This document shows positions 1-8,777 of a stretch of 64,000 bases of DNA, piece after piece. This stretch comes from Hyphomicrobiales bacterium (lineage in GTDB: Bacteria > Pseudomonadota > Alphaproteobacteria > Rhizobiales > Xanthobacteraceae): NCBI GenBank assembly GCA_017305535.1, contig JAFKKN010000009.1, positions 62,001 to 126,000 of the forward strand. The letters run 5' to 3'. A program made the translations under genes and the position numbers. A model generated the notes under the pieces. It did no database searches, had not been told where the DNA came from, and worked only from the letters and a program-made list of their open reading frames with translations. Numbering within the stretch: the stretch's first letter is position 1; each line of letters opens with the position of its first letter.

Positions 1-225
1 ATAGGACAGCGATTTGTTCGGCTCGATTGCCGTCACCTGGCAGTCTACCGTGCCCCAGTCCGCCCGCAGCGTGAAGCGATGATCCACCGTCGGCTTGAAG
101 TCGGTCTTCATCAGCCACTCGTCGATCAGGTGCGGTTGCGTCAACGCCCGCCAGACTTTCTCCGGTGAATGCGGCATGTCGCGTTCGACGACGACGGAGA
201 GCTTTTCGGCTGCTACAGTGTTCAT
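1..225 (-). CDS. AHSA1/SRPBCC family protein, 3' part outside window
   Basis: Seventy-five codons are visible from the ATG at 225 to the window edge. The N-terminus has the pattern of AHSA1-like SRPBCC proteins: a short beta strand with paired Glu/Arg, then P-x-x-V-W-x-A-L-T and a D/E-W pair around residues 20-36. This helix-grip fold binds hydrophobic ligands in a deep cavity, and the exact ligand cannot be read from sequence. The start codon overlaps the stop of the upstream ArsR gene by four bases (ATGA), so the two are translationally coupled. ArsR plus AHSA1 pairs are common in proteobacteria. The C-terminal half is cut off. Confidence 0.85.
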   Translation of the reverse strand, partial: MNTVAAEKLSVVVERDMPHSPEKVWRALTQPHLIDEWLMKTDFKPTVDHRFTLRADWGTVDCQVTAIEPNKSLSY

Positions 226-548
226 TGGTCCATCCTTTTCAGAACATCTTCGAGCTTGTCGAACCGGCTGTTCCAGAAGCCGGTCATCTGGCTGGTCCAG
301 TCGACCAGCGGTGCGAGCGCGCGAACCTGCGCGCTGTAGTGCGTCTGCCGGCCTTCGTGGCGGTCGCGCACCAATCCGGCCTGCTTGAGCACGCCGAGGT
401 GTTTCGAGACGGCGGGCTGCGAGATGCCGGCGCGCGCGGTGAGGGCGCCGACCGTCAACTCGCCGTCGCGGCACAGCCGCTCGAAGATCGCGCGGCGGCT
501 GGGATCGGCGAGCGATCTGAATAATTGATCAGGGGCGGAACGGTTCAT
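222..548 (-). CDS. ArsR-family winged-helix repressor, AHSA1-linked type
   Basis: The 108-residue product starting MNRSAPDQLF contains a complete ArsR winged helix: LADPSRRAIFERL, then GELTVGAL, then the recognition helix ISQPAVSKHLGVLKQAGLV and the wing R-x-G-R-x-x-H-Y. No metal-binding CxC motif is present in the recognition helix, which fits the non-metal, SdpR-like subgroup that travels with AHSA1 genes. I chose the ATG at 548 because it matches the usual family start; in-frame alternatives lie at 581 (ATG) and 587 (TTG). There is no good Shine-Dalgarno at any of them. The upstream inverted repeat at 553-596 is a likely autoregulatory operator. Confidence 0.9.
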   Translation of the reverse strand: MNRSAPDQLFRSLADPSRRAIFERLCRDGELTVGALTARAGISQPAVSKHLGVLKQAGLVRDRHEGRQTHYSAQVRALAPLVDWTSQMTGFWNSRFDKLEDVLKRMDQ

Positions 549-552
549 GATG

Positions 553-596
553 CATAACTCACTGGCTATGGGTTTATTCATAACCAATGAGTTATG
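553..596. promoter_or_regulatory. Inverted repeat, candidate ArsR operator
   Basis: The arms ATAACTCACTGGCTAT (554-569) and ATAACCAATGAGTTAT (580-595) are complementary at 14 of 16 positions around a 10-base spacer; one further pair extends the arms to 553 and 596. The element sits immediately upstream of the chosen ArsR start and covers the two alternative starts. A repressor dimer bound here would block its own operon. The link to this ArsR is inferred from position. Confidence 0.6.
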
Positions 597-660
597 TATT
601 AGTCAAGGGCTGATGGCGTCGCGGGTTGGGGCGCTGCCATCAGGGGTTGAAAGACGGGAG

Positions 661-1728
661 TTATGCCGCGCGCAAAATATCGCGCACGAGTCCGACGGTT
701 TCGTCGATCATCGCGGCGCTCACGTCGAGATGGGTGCAGGCGCGGATGCGGCCGTCCATCATGGCGAGTAGCACGCCGTGTGCCCGCAGCGATGTAACAA
801 GTTGATCGCTAGGCAGTCCCGCGCCGGAAGATTCGAAGAACACCAGATTGGTTTGCGGCTCCTGCACGCTCACTCCGGCGATTTGCGACAGGCTGCGCGC
901 CAATGCCTTCGCATTGGCGTGATCGTCGGCGAGACGATCGACGTGATGATCGAGCGCGTAAATGCAGGCCGCCGCGCAGACGCCGGCTTGTCGCATCGCG
1001 CCGCCGAGTCGCTGCTTCCAGCGCCACACCTCGTCGATGAAGTCGCGCGATCCAGCCATCGCCGCACCGACGGGCGCACCAAGACCCTTGCTGAAATCGA
1101 GCCATGCCGAGTCCCAGCCCATGACCATCTCGCGCGCGGAAATGCCGGTGGCGACACAGGCGTTCATCAGCCGTGCGCCGTCCATGTGGGTGGCGATGTC
1201 GTGTTGCTTCGCCAGCGCGGCGACGCCGGCCAGCGTGTCGCGCGGCCAGATGGTGCCGCCGCCGATATTGGCGGTCTGCTCGGTGCTGATGAGCGTTTGT
1301 GGCGGCTGATAGCGTGTCGGTGGGCGCAGCGCCGCGCGCAAGGTGTCGAGTGTGAACTGACCGTCCGTGCCGTCCAGGGGCATGATCTGGAAGCCGCCGA
1401 GCGCGGCATGCGCGCCGCCCTCGCGTGCGATTAGGTGCGCGGTGCGCTCGGCGAGGATTTCGTCGCCGGGGCGGCAATGCGCCAACGTCGCCGTAACGTT
1501 GCACATGGTGCCGGACGGCATGAACACCGCGGCTTCCTTGCCGAGCAGATCCGCGACGCGGTCGCACAACAGATGCACGGTCGGATCGTCGCCGATCTGT
1601 TCGTCGCCGACCTCCGCGCGCGCCATCGCCTCGCGCATCGCCGGAGTCGGGCGCGTCTGCGTGTCCGACAGCAGATTGATGCGGATCGGCGGCAGCGATG
1701 TGTCGAAGCGGGGAGGAGTGTAAGCCAT
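661..1728 (-). CDS. ltaE: Low-specificity threonine aldolase (PLP-dependent)
   Basis: The 355-residue protein belongs to the beta-eliminating lyase/threonine aldolase family, which cleaves L-threonine or allo-threonine to glycine and acetaldehyde in the cytoplasm. Diagnostic stretches are the N-terminal LLSDTQTRPTPAM, the PSGTMCN loop (71-77), HMDGAR (181-186, with the Asp that contacts the PLP pyridine nitrogen) and DFSKGLGAPVG, where Lys214 is the expected Schiff-base lysine. Length is normal for the family. The gene stands alone on the minus strand, 70 bp from the divergent PepSY gene. Which threonine isomer is preferred cannot be told. Confidence 0.92.
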   Translation of the reverse strand: MAYTPPRFDTSLPPIRINLLSDTQTRPTPAMREAMARAEVGDEQIGDDPTVHLLCDRVADLLGKEAAVFMPSGTMCNVTATLAHCRPGDEILAERTAHLIAREGGAHAALGGFQIMPLDGTDGQFTLDTLRAALRPPTRYQPPQTLISTEQTANIGGGTIWPRDTLAGVAALAKQHDIATHMDGARLMNACVATGISAREMVMGWDSAWLDFSKGLGAPVGAAMAGSRDFIDEVWRWKQRLGGAMRQAGVCAAACIYALDHHVDRLADDHANAKALARSLSQIAGVSVQEPQTNLVFFESSGAGLPSDQLVTSLRAHGVLLAMMDGRIRACTHLDVSAAMIDETVGLVRDILRAA

Positions 1729-1799
1729 GGCGCGTCGGAGACCGGTTTCGGGAACCTTACGGGTGGTCGGGAGTTGGGGATGTGCAGGAGGACCAGCTT

Positions 1800-2060
1800 A
1801 TGAAAAACTTGCCCGCCGCGATAGCCGCTGCGTTGTTCGTGCTATCGCCCGCCGCCGCTCTTGCGGATCAGCCCGGCGCCGACTGGATGCCAATGGATCA
1901 GGTCCTCCAGAAACTGATGGCGAAGGGATATACCAACATCAGCAAGCTGGAAGCGGACGACGGCCGTTGGGAAGCCAAGGCGATGCTTAATGGCGCGCGC
2001 CAGAAGCTCTATCTCGATCCGCGCTCCGGCGAAGTGATCGGGCAAAAACCGACGCGTTGA
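1800..2060 (+). CDS. Small periplasmic PepSY-domain protein
   Basis: The 86-residue product begins with a clear Sec signal peptide (MKNLPAAIAAALFVLSPAAALA, cleavage about residue 22) followed by a single PepSY-like domain of about 60 residues with the usual layout: an amphipathic helix (MDQVLQKLMAKGYTNI), then short beta strands ending L-D-P-R-S-G-E-V-I. PepSY proteins are thought to bind or inhibit peptidases or act as periplasmic adaptors. The ATG at 1800 is supported by AGGAGG eight bases upstream. A strong hairpin terminator follows at 2097-2125. Confidence 0.85.
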   Translation: MKNLPAAIAAALFVLSPAAALADQPGADWMPMDQVLQKLMAKGYTNISKLEADDGRWEAKAMLNGARQKLYLDPRSGEVIGQKPTR

Positions 2061-2096
2061 GCACCGCGTCAAGCAGGACGTTTTCGGAATCAAACA

Positions 2097-2125
2097 AAAA
2101 GGCCCCGGCAAAACCGGGGCCTTTT
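2097..2125. terminator. Bidirectional rho-independent terminator
   Basis: The stem AAAAGGCCCCGG / CCGGGGCCTTTT closes on a CAAAA loop, with A-rich and T-rich flanks on either side. It lies between the convergent PepSY gene (ends 2060) and rpsD (ends 2150), so it can stop transcription from both directions. Confidence 0.88.
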
Positions 2126-2149
2126 GTAATCCAGTCGATCGCGCGGAAA

Positions 2150-2767
2150 TTAGCGCGAATAGAATTCGACGATCAGATGCGGTTCCATCTGCACGGCGAA
2201 CGGCACGTCGGCCAGTTGCGGAATGCGGATGAAGGTCGCGGTCTGCTTGCCGTGATCGGCTTCGATGAAGTCCGGCACGTCGCGCTCGCCGAGCTGGTTG
2301 GCTTCGAGCACGATGGCGAGCTGCTTGGAGGCGTCCTTCACCTCGACGACGTCGCCCGGCTTCAGCTTGTAGCTGGAGATGTTGACGCGCTTGCCGTTCA
2401 CCTTGACGTGGCCGTGGTTGATGAACTGACGCGCGGCGAACATGGTCGAGACGAACTTGGAGCGATAGACCACGGTGTCGAGACGGCGCTCGAGCAGGCC
2501 GATCAGGTTCTCGCCCGAGTCGCCCTTCATGCGGGTCGCCTCGACGTAAATGGCGTAGAACTGGCGCTCGGAAATGTTGGCGTAGTAGCCCTTCAGCTTC
2601 TGCTTGGCGCGGAGCTGGGTGCCGAAGTCGGAGAGCTTGCCCTTGCGGCGCTGGCCGTGCTGGCCGGGGCCGTATTCACGCTTGTTGACCGGGCTCTTCG
2701 GGCGGCCCCAGATGTTCTGGCCCATACGGCGGTCGATTTTGTACTTGGCTTCTGCACGCTTTGTCAT
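2150..2767 (-). CDS. rpsD: 30S ribosomal protein S4
   Basis: The 205-residue product starts [10 protein letters not shown] and matches S4 through its whole length: the Arg/Lys-rich N-terminal region with [18 protein letters not shown], the central [10 protein letters not shown] and [12 protein letters not shown] helices, and the S4 RNA-binding domain [20 protein letters not shown]4 nucleates assembly of the 30S subunit on 16S rRNA. The gene is monocistronic here, as in many alphaproteobacteria. A further in-frame start 48 bases upstream would add a non-conserved leader and is not used. The zinc-binding cysteines of some S4 forms are absent (C-minus type). Confidence 0.97.
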   Translation of the reverse strand: MTKRAEAKYKIDRRMGQNIWGRPKSPVNKREYGPGQHGQRRKGKLSDFGTQLRAKQKLKGYYANISERQFYAIYVEATRMKGDSGENLIGLLERRLDTVVYRSKFVSTMFAARQFINHGHVKVNGKRVNISSYKLKPGDVVEVKDASKQLAIVLEANQLGERDVPDFIEADHGKQTATFIRIPQLADVPFAVQMEPHLIVEFYSR

Positions 2768-2888
2768 CGCGTCCTCTGTGAGTTGGTGGTTGAGGAAACG
2801 CGCCCTCCTGTGCAACAGGGCCAGGCCCCGGTGCCGACAGGTCCGTCCTTAAAGCTTAAGGGGGAGGACCACGGGTCGCGAAACGCAA

Positions 2889-2910
2889 CGCGGGCCGAAA
2901 ACGGCCCGCG
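2889..2910. other. GC-rich hairpin upstream of rpsD
   Basis: A perfect 9-bp stem CGCGGGCCG / CGGCCCGCG with an AAAA loop lies 122 bases upstream of the rpsD start and 79 bases after the cupin stop. There is no T-run on the minus-strand side. It may end cupin transcripts or form part of the rpsD leader; the sequence does not decide between these. Confidence 0.45.
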
Positions 2911-2988
2911 AGCAAGCGGTTTCTAGGGGGATCGCGCCGGAATGTCAAATCCCGCCGGGGCGGTTTCGCGGCCCGGTTCCGGCCCGGA

Positions 2989-3393
2989 TCACTTCGCCGG
3001 CGAGGCCAGCGGCTTGGTCTTGTCCACGACGTAAACTCCGAGCACTTTCATGGACTTATCGCCATGAACCTTGGCGTCGTGCACGGCGCCGGCCGGGATC
3101 TGGTAGGAATCGCCTGGTTTCAGCAGCTTGGTCGGCTGACCATCGATTTCGAGGTTGAGTTCACCCTCCAGCACATAGCCGGTCTCGATGCCGGGGTGAG
3201 TATGCCGGCCGGCGGCGGCGCCCGGCGGCAATTCGGCGAGGCCGGTCACGGTAACGTAGCCGTCCGGAAACTCGACCTTCTGCAACGGCGTGCGCTTGAT
3301 GCCGCTCTGCTGCGCGACGGCGGCTCCCGCCAGCGCGAACGACATGACACCCAGCCCAAGACACGATCCAAGTACGATTTTCTTGATCATCAT
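2989..3393 (-). CDS. Secreted single-domain cupin protein
   Basis: A 134-residue protein with a Sec signal peptide (hydrophobic to about residue 27, AVAQQ cleavage region) and one cupin barrel. Motif 1 is G-R-H-T-H-P-G-I-E (His64, His66, Glu70) and motif 2 contains P-G-D-S-Y-Q-I-P-A-G-A-V-H (His105), which together give the usual three-His-one-Glu metal site. Two ATGs are adjacent (3393 and 3390). GGAGG lies four bases before the first and seven before the second, so the second may be the real start. The substrate is unknown. It follows murI on the same strand after 68 bp. Confidence 0.85.
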   Translation of the reverse strand: MMIKKIVLGSCLGLGVMSFALAGAAVAQQSGIKRTPLQKVEFPDGYVTVTGLAELPPGAAAGRHTHPGIETGYVLEGELNLEIDGQPTKLLKPGDSYQIPAGAVHDAKVHGDKSMKVLGVYVVDKTKPLASPAK

Positions 3394-3461
3394 TGTTCCT
3401 CCCAATGGAGCGCTCACGCTAGCAGCGTGCCGCGAATGGGAGAAGTCCATCGATGGTCGCG

Positions 3462-4271
3462 TTAGGCCGCGACCTCGTCCGCGAAGGAATGCACCAGCGC
3501 CTCGGCCGCCGGATGCCGACGCCCCGAGGTGAAGATCAGGCGCGGATCGCCGGCAGGCGGCAGGCTGGCGCTGTCGGGGCCCAGCAGGTTGGAAACGCGG
3601 CGGGCGATCGCAGGCGCCGGGTCGATCCACTCCACCGGCCACGGCGCAAGGCGTTCCAACCGGTTGAGCAGCAGCGGGTAGTGGGTGCAGGCCAGCACCA
3701 CGATATCGGTGCGGGCTTCCCCATCGACGAAGCAGGGCGCGATCTCGGCGGCGATGTCGGCGTCGGCAATGCTCTCGCCGTTCAGCGCCGCCTCGGTCAG
3801 TGAGGCGAGGCGGGGGGAGCCGACCAGCGTGACCTCGCAATCGTGGGCGAAATCGCGGATCAGCGCGCGGGTATATTCGCGCTGCACGGTGCCCTTGGTG
3901 CCGAGTACCGAGACATGACGGGTTTTCGAGCGTTCGCAAGCCGGCTTGATCGCCGGCACGGTGCCGACGAACGGCACGCTGTAGGCGGCGCGCAGATGGC
4001 TCAACACCAGCGTCGAGGCGGTGTTGCAGGCAATCACCACGAGGTCGGGCGCGTGCGCGGCGATCAACTCGCCCATCAGCGGCACCACGCGGGCGATCAG
4101 TTCGGCCTCGGTATGCTGGCCGTAGGGGAAATAGGCGTCGTCGGCGACGTAGACGTTCCGCGCCTCCGGTCGCGCCCGCACGATCTCGCGCAGCACGGTG
4201 AGGCCGCCAAGACCGGAATCGAACACGAGAATGGTCGGATTTTTCAGCACCTGACGATCGTACCCCCGCAT
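3462..4271 (-). CDS. murI: Glutamate racemase
   Basis: The 269-residue enzyme supplies D-glutamate for peptidoglycan. The N-terminal FDSGLGG (Asp18-Ser19), the first catalytic cysteine in [10 protein letters not shown] (Cys82) and the second in LACTHYPLL (Cys195, next to His197) are all present, as are [11 protein letters not shown] and the [10 protein letters not shown] loop. Length is standard. The protein should be cytoplasmic. The gene is preceded by a divergent cytochrome b561 gene and followed by the unrelated cupin gene on the same strand. Confidence 0.96.
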   Translation of the reverse strand: MRGYDRQVLKNPTILVFDSGLGGLTVLREIVRARPEARNVYVADDAYFPYGQHTEAELIARVVPLMGELIAAHAPDLVVIACNTASTLVLSHLRAAYSVPFVGTVPAIKPACERSKTRHVSVLGTKGTVQREYTRALIRDFAHDCEVTLVGSPRLASLTEAALNGESIADADIAAEIAPCFVDGEARTDIVVLACTHYPLLLNRLERLAPWPVEWIDPAPAIARRVSNLLGPDSASLPPAGDPRLIFTSGRRHPAAEALVHSFADEVAA

Positions 4272-4428
4272 TGTTACCAGTGCGTTGCCATTGCGGCAGC
4301 CGTGTGGAGGGCAAGGGGAGTGTGAGCGCCGGAGCTATTCCATCGATGCGGGCGCATGCCCGTTCGGCTAATCTTGCCGGGGCCATAAAGTCATGGCTTG
4401 GTGAGCCGGATAGCTTCAGCGTGCGAAC

Positions 4429-4977
4429 ATGATCCGAAACACGAACCAGAGGTGGGGCAGTATTTCCCGGCTGTTCCACTGGCTTCTTGGCATCGCCATC
4501 ATCGGCATGCTGGCCTACGGCTGGTGGATGAACCACATTCCGGCGCGGCCGGACCGCTTCTTCCATCGCTCGATCCATGCCGATATCGGCTACGTCGTAC
4601 TGCTATTGATGGTGGTCCGCCTGATGTGGCGTGCGATCAATCCGGTGCCGGCGCTGCCGGCCGACACGCCGCTATGGGAACGGGCGCTGGCTTCCGTCAA
4701 TCACTGGGCGCTGTATCTGACGACGATCGTCGTCGCGCTGCTCGGCTGGGCGCATTCCGGTGCGCACAAGCCGAGCTATGATGACTGGTTTGGGCTGTTC
4801 AAGGTGCCGCAGTTCACGTCCGAGAACCGCGACGCCGCACGCTTCTTCGAGCATTGGCACATCTGGCTAGCCTATGCGCTGATAGGACTGGTGACGCTGC
4901 ACGTCCTGGCAGCGCTGTATCATCACGTCATCAAACGCGACCGTGTGGTGGCGCGGATGGTGACGGGCGGCGGCTGA
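4429..4977 (+). CDS. Cytochrome b561-type di-heme membrane protein
   Basis: The 182-residue protein has four transmembrane helices (about 16-33, 51-68, 92-109 and 145-166) in the pattern of bacterial cytochrome b561 (YodB/CybB). Candidate heme ligands are His17, His50, His142 or His144, and His158. The Trp-rich loops and the S-R-x-x-H-W start of helix 1 are typical. These inner-membrane proteins pass electrons between quinol and periplasmic acceptors; the partner here is not evident. The ATG at 4429 has no obvious Shine-Dalgarno. Confidence 0.9.
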   Translation: MIRNTNQRWGSISRLFHWLLGIAIIGMLAYGWWMNHIPARPDRFFHRSIHADIGYVVLLLMVVRLMWRAINPVPALPADTPLWERALASVNHWALYLTTIVVALLGWAHSGAHKPSYDDWFGLFKVPQFTSENRDAARFFEHWHIWLAYALIGLVTLHVLAALYHHVIKRDRVVARMVTGGG

Positions 4978-4988
4978 GCGTCGGTCGT

Positions 4989-5528
4989 TTACACGGCCTG
5001 CAACGGGCGATGCGCCGTTGCCGGGAGTTCGACCGCGATCGCATCCCCCGGGCGCACATCACCGTCCGCGATCACCACGGCCATGACGCCCGCCTTGCGG
5101 ATCAGCTTGCCGTCGGCGTCCTTGTCGAGTGTCGCGGCCATCAGGCCTTGCTGGAAGCGGTCGATCTGGACGCAGGGATTGCGCAGGCCGGTGACTTCGA
5201 CCACGGCGCTACGGCCGAGATGCAGCCGCGCGCCGGTCGGCAGGCCGAGCAGATCGACTCCGCGCGTGGTGACGTTCTCGCCCATGTCGCCGGGCGCGAC
5301 GCGAAAGCCTTTGCCGCGCAGTTCGTCGAACAACTCTTCATGCAGCAGATGCACCTGCCGCAGGTTCGGCTGCGTCGGGTCTTTCGCCACGCGCGAGCGG
5401 TGCTTCACCGTCTCGCCCAAATGCGCATCACCGGCAACGCCAAGACCGGTCAGCAGCCGGATTTCCATCGCGTTCGGCTTGCTGAAGTGGTGGCCCTTGC
5501 TCAGGCTGACGGCGGTGACGACGCTCAT
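4989..5528 (-). CDS. MOSC domain protein
   Basis: The 179-residue product is a stand-alone MOSC domain, the fold that binds sulfurated molybdenum cofactor at the C-terminus of MoCo sulfurases and in YiiM-like proteins. It shows DMGENVTTRG (81-90), LPTGARLHLG and the TGLRNPC motif with the expected cofactor cysteine Cys119. The start lies four bases downstream of the purB stop, so it is likely cotranscribed with purB on the minus strand. A role in sulfur transfer or N-hydroxylated base reduction is possible but not shown. Confidence 0.85.
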   Translation of the reverse strand: MSVVTAVSLSKGHHFSKPNAMEIRLLTGLGVAGDAHLGETVKHRSRVAKDPTQPNLRQVHLLHEELFDELRGKGFRVAPGDMGENVTTRGVDLLGLPTGARLHLGRSAVVEVTGLRNPCVQIDRFQQGLMAATLDKDADGKLIRKAGVMAVVIADGDVRPGDAIAVELPATAHRPLQAV

Positions 5529-5532
5529 CCGG

Positions 5533-6840
5533 TCAGCTTGCTCCGAACACCCGCTTGAAGATCGTGTCGACGTGCTTGAGGTGATAACCGAGGTCGAACT
5601 TCTCGTCGATCTCGGCGTCGCTCAGGTACTTCCGCACATCGGCGTCGGCTTTCAGCAGCGTGCGGAAGTCACCTTCGCCGCGCCACACCGGCATCGCGTT
5701 GCGCTGGACCAGCTTGTAGGAATCCTCGCGGCTCGCGCCCTTCTGCGTCAGCGCGATCAGCACGCGCTGCGAGTGCACGAGCCCGCCGAGGCGGTCGAGA
5801 TTCTTCTGCATGTTGGCGGGATAGACCAAGAGCTTCTCCACCACGCCGGCGAGGCGGTTGAGCGCGAAGTCCAGTGTCACCGTGGCGTCGGGGCCGAACA
5901 TGCGCTCGGCGGAGGAGTGCGAAATATCGCGCTCGTGCCACAGCGCGACGTTCTCCAGCGCCGGGGTCACATAGGCGCGCACCATGCGGGCGAGGCCGGT
6001 GATGTTCTCGGTCAGCACCGGGTTGCGCTTGTGCGGCATCGCCGACGAACCCTTCTGGCCTTCGGAGAAGAATTCTTCCGCTTCCAACACCTCGGTGCGC
6101 TGCATGTGGCGGATCTCGATGGCCAGCCGCTCCATCGACGAGGCGATGACGCCCAGCGTTGCGAAGAACATCGCGTGGCGATCGCGCGGGATCACTTGCG
6201 TCGAGATCGGCTCGGGTTCGAGTCCCATCGCCTTGGCGACGTGCTCCTCCACGCGCGGATCGATCTGCGCGAAGGTACCGACCGCGCCGGAGATGGCGCA
6301 GGTGGCGATGTCCTTGCGCGCCGCGATCAGGCGTTCCTTGGCGCGCGAGAACTCGGCATAGGCGTATGCCATCTTGAGGCCGAAGGTGATCGGTTCGGCA
6401 TGAATGCCGTGCGAGCGGCCGATGGTCGGCGTCATCTTGTGTTCGAAGGCGCGCGTCTTCAGCGCGGCGAGCAGCTTGTCGATATCCTTGAGCAGGATGT
6501 CGGCGGCGCGGGTGAGCTGCACGTTGAGGCAGGTGTCGAGCACGTCCGACGAGGTCATGCCCTGGTGCACGAAGCGCGCCTCCGGGCCGACGATCTCGGC
6601 GAGATGCGTCAGGAAGGCGATGACGTCGTGCTTGGTCTCGCGCTCGATCTCATCGATGCGTTCGACGTTGAAGACGGCATCCTTGGCCTTGGCCCAGATG
6701 GTCCTGGCGGCGTCTTTCGGGATCACGCCCAGTTCCGCCAGCGCGTCGGCGGCGTGCGCCTCGATCTCGAACCAGATCTTGAAGCGGGTCTGCGGCTCCC
6801 AGATCGAAGCCATTTCGGGGCGGGTATAGCGCGGGATCAT
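5533..6840 (-). CDS. purB: Adenylosuccinate lyase
   Basis: The 435-residue enzyme acts twice in purine synthesis, splitting SAICAR and adenylosuccinate with release of fumarate. The start MIPRYTRPEM is the family start. Visible hallmarks are TSSDVLDTC (97-104), GRSHGIHAEP with general acid His144, and the fumarate lyase signature GSSAMPHKRNP (264-274), whose serine loop holds the catalytic base. It is the short bacterial form. An in-frame upstream start reading MPDTRPGM falls within a dispersed palindromic repeat and is not used. Confidence 0.96.
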   Translation of the reverse strand: MIPRYTRPEMASIWEPQTRFKIWFEIEAHAADALAELGVIPKDAARTIWAKAKDAVFNVERIDEIERETKHDVIAFLTHLAEIVGPEARFVHQGMTSSDVLDTCLNVQLTRAADILLKDIDKLLAALKTRAFEHKMTPTIGRSHGIHAEPITFGLKMAYAYAEFSRAKERLIAARKDIATCAISGAVGTFAQIDPRVEEHVAKAMGLEPEPISTQVIPRDRHAMFFATLGVIASSMERLAIEIRHMQRTEVLEAEEFFSEGQKGSSAMPHKRNPVLTENITGLARMVRAYVTPALENVALWHERDISHSSAERMFGPDATVTLDFALNRLAGVVEKLLVYPANMQKNLDRLGGLVHSQRVLIALTQKGASREDSYKLVQRNAMPVWRGEGDFRTLLKADADVRKYLSDAEIDEKFDLGYHLKHVDTIFKRVFGAS

Positions 6841-6865
6841 TGCAAGTGTCCTGTCGATCTGTCTC

Positions 6866-6990
6866 GTCATGCCCGGCCTTGTGTCGGGCATCTAGTCTTC
6901 TGCTGTTGGGCTCAAGCAAGTCGCGGATGGCCGGGTCATAGGCGTTCTATAGAACGCCGTTCTCCGAACGGCTATGCCCGGCCATGACGA
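6866..6990. repeat. REP-like palindromic element, family A
   Basis: Two palindromes lie in the purB-rpe gap. The first is CATGCCCGGC...GTCGGGCAT and the second is GGCCGGGTCATAGGCGTT...AACGGCTATGCCCGGCC, with an inner inverted GAACGCCGTTC. The same units recur at 11101, 13447, 30763, 44168, 47571, 51017, 51154 and 54454. No coding region was seen here. Confidence 0.8.
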
Positions 6991-7010
6991 CTGTGAGAAC
7001 CGTTATCCAA

Positions 7011-7712
7011 TTACACCATCTCGCCGCGCGCCGCTGCGGCGGCGTGGCGGATGGCGTCGATGTTGGCCTTGTAGCTTGCCTCGGTGCCGCCCTTGAACAC
7101 GGCGGAGCCGGCGACCAGCGCGTTGGCGCCGGCGGCGGCGAGCTTTGCCGCGACATCCGGCACCACGCCGCCATCGACTTCGATATCGATCGGCCGGCCA
7201 GCGAGCATGGCGCGCAGGTCGGTCACCTTGTTGATCATCGCCGGAATGAACGCCTGTCCGCCGAAGCCGGGATTGACCGACATCACCAGCACGAGATCGA
7301 CGAGGTCGAGCACGTATTCGATGGCGGACAGCGGCGTCGCCGGGTTGAGTGACACGCCAGCCTTCTTGCCGAGCGCGCGGATCGATTGCAGCGAGCGATG
7401 CAGATGCGGCCCGGCTTCGGCATGGACCGTGATGTGATCGCAACCGGCCTTGGCGAAGGCTTCGAGATACGGATCGCACGGCGCGATCATCAGGTGCGCG
7501 TCGAAGATCTTCTTTGAGTAGGGGCGCATCGCCTTGATGACGTCGGGACCGAACGAAATATTCGGCACGAAGTGGCCGTCCATCACGTCGAGATGCATCC
7601 AGTCGGCGCCGGCCTGATCGACAGCGCGAACCTCCTCGCCGAGGCGGGCGAAATCGGAAGCCAGGATCGAGGGGGCGATCACCAGCGGGCGTGGCGCGAA
7701 CGGTTGGGACAT
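7011..7712 (-). CDS. rpe: Ribulose-phosphate 3-epimerase
   Basis: The 233-residue TIM-barrel enzyme interconverts ribulose 5-phosphate and xylulose 5-phosphate in the pentose phosphate and Calvin pathways. It has [16 protein letters not shown] at the N-terminus, [13 protein letters not shown] (metal ligands His40 and Asp42), DAHLM (His73), [10 protein letters not shown] and EVDGG (Asp180). The start MSQPFAPRP is preferred over a TTG-type start 63 bases upstream that would add a non-conserved leader. Confidence 0.96.
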   Translation of the reverse strand: MSQPFAPRPLVIAPSILASDFARLGEEVRAVDQAGADWMHLDVMDGHFVPNISFGPDVIKAMRPYSKKIFDAHLMIAPCDPYLEAFAKAGCDHITVHAEAGPHLHRSLQSIRALGKKAGVSLNPATPLSAIEYVLDLVDLVLVMSVNPGFGGQAFIPAMINKVTDLRAMLAGRPIDIEVDGGVVPDVAAKLAAAGANALVAGSAVFKGGTEASYKANIDAIRHAAAAARGEMV

Positions 7713-7975
7713 GGCGGTTTCCCGGGCTCTTGTGTTGGAATGCGCCCCGGTATCACGCGCGGCGTGGCGGGGCAAATCCGGCGGCGCCGCAGGCTCGGCG
7801 GAACGGCAAGGGTTGCCGCGGCAGCGCCGGCGGCGGCAGGATTTGCCGGGTCGTGTCGGGATATTCCGGGAAATTACTCATACTTTACAACGCGATGGGC
7901 TGCGGCACGCGGCTTGCTTCTTGTTGCCCCAGCGGGTGTCCAGCCGTCTTCGACGGCTACGCGTAGGGGAAGAAC

Positions 7976-8743
7976 ATGCTGGCAGCTTTGGGTGCCGTAT
8001 CCACGATTTTCGATGCGTTGAAATCACTGTCATCATCGTCGACGACCTCGGCGTCGTCGCAGGGAACGACAGGTTTCACGCAGGCCGCCGCATCGTTCTC
8101 GACCACCACGACCTCGTCGATGGCGGTGACGCTGCCGGTGTCCGGCAATGGAGCGAGCGGCGGCAACCTGTCGCCGGATACGCTGAATGCGCTGTTCGCG
8201 GCGCAGGACCAAGACGGCGCGAGCGCCTCTCAAAAGAACAAGGCGAATGCGCTCAACGATCTGTTCGGGCTGCTCGATGCCGACGGCGATGGCGCGATCA
8301 GCAAGTCCGAATTCGAGAATGCGCTGGGCGCGGGCGGCACCAACATCGCGGCTGCCGACAGTGTCTTCGCCAAGATGGACAAGGACGGCGACGGCAAGGT
8401 GAGTTCGAACGAACTGGCATCGGCGCTGTCCGGATCGCGGCGCGGCCATGGCCATCACCACGCGGGTGGAGCGAAGGGCGGCGGTGGCAATGCCGATCCG
8501 TTGATGCAGGCGTTGAGCGGCGCTTCCACCACCACGGCCAGCAACAGCGATGGCTCCTCCACGACCACCGTGACCTATGCCGATGGCTCCAAGGTGACGC
8601 TGACCAGTCCGCCGAGCAATGCGACGTCGAGCACGGCCAGCTCGTCCTATAACTTCGTCGAACAGGCGATCCAGCGCCAGGCGCAAGCCATCGCCGCATC
8701 GACTGCGTCCGGTGCAACTGCGTCGCTCTCAATGAGCGCGTGA
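7976..8743 (+). CDS. EF-hand calcium-binding protein, XopAW-like
   Basis: The 255-residue protein has a Ser/Thr/Ala-rich low-complexity N-terminus (1-60), two canonical EF-hand loops (Asp101-Glu112, DADGDGAISKSE; Asp135-Glu146, DKDGDGKVSSNE), a short His/Gly stretch (157-172) and a Ser/Thr-rich tail. It lacks a Sec signal peptide. In Bradyrhizobium and relatives such proteins are often grouped with the type III effector XopAW, but no type III secretion gene is in this window, so secretion is unproven. AGGGGA seven bases before the ATG supports the start. The next gene encodes an outer-membrane barrel. Confidence 0.85.
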   Translation: MLAALGAVSTIFDALKSLSSSSTTSASSQGTTGFTQAAASFSTTTTSSMAVTLPVSGNGASGGNLSPDTLNALFAAQDQDGASASQKNKANALNDLFGLLDADGDGAISKSEFENALGAGGTNIAAADSVFAKMDKDGDGKVSSNELASALSGSRRGHGHHHAGGAKGGGGNADPLMQALSGASTTTASNSDGSSTTTVTYADGSKVTLTSPPSNATSSTASSSYNFVEQAIQRQAQAIAASTASGATASLSMSA

Positions 8744-8749
8744 TTGATC

Positions 8750-8777
8750 TACGAGCGTTGCTTGATCAACGCTCGTA
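8750..8777. terminator. Hairpin after the EF-hand gene
   Basis: A perfect 11-bp stem TACGAGCGTTG / CAACGCTCGTA with a CTTGAT loop starts six bases after the EF-hand stop. No T-run follows, so it may be a weak terminator or a transcript-stabilising hairpin. Confidence 0.5.

Noticed and set aside
3394-4578. Upstream extension of the cupin frame to 529 residues
   Set aside because: The extension overlaps murI in another frame, and the cupin has its own signal peptide and GGAGG ribosome site at 3393/3390.
5083-6987. Long open plus-strand frame (634 codons) opposite the MOSC and purB genes
   Set aside because: No recognisable domain, and it lies antisense to purB and the MOSC gene whose motifs are complete.
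7976-8743. Part of a type III secretion locus
   Set aside because: Only the EF-hand protein suggests it; no secretion apparatus genes lie in the window.
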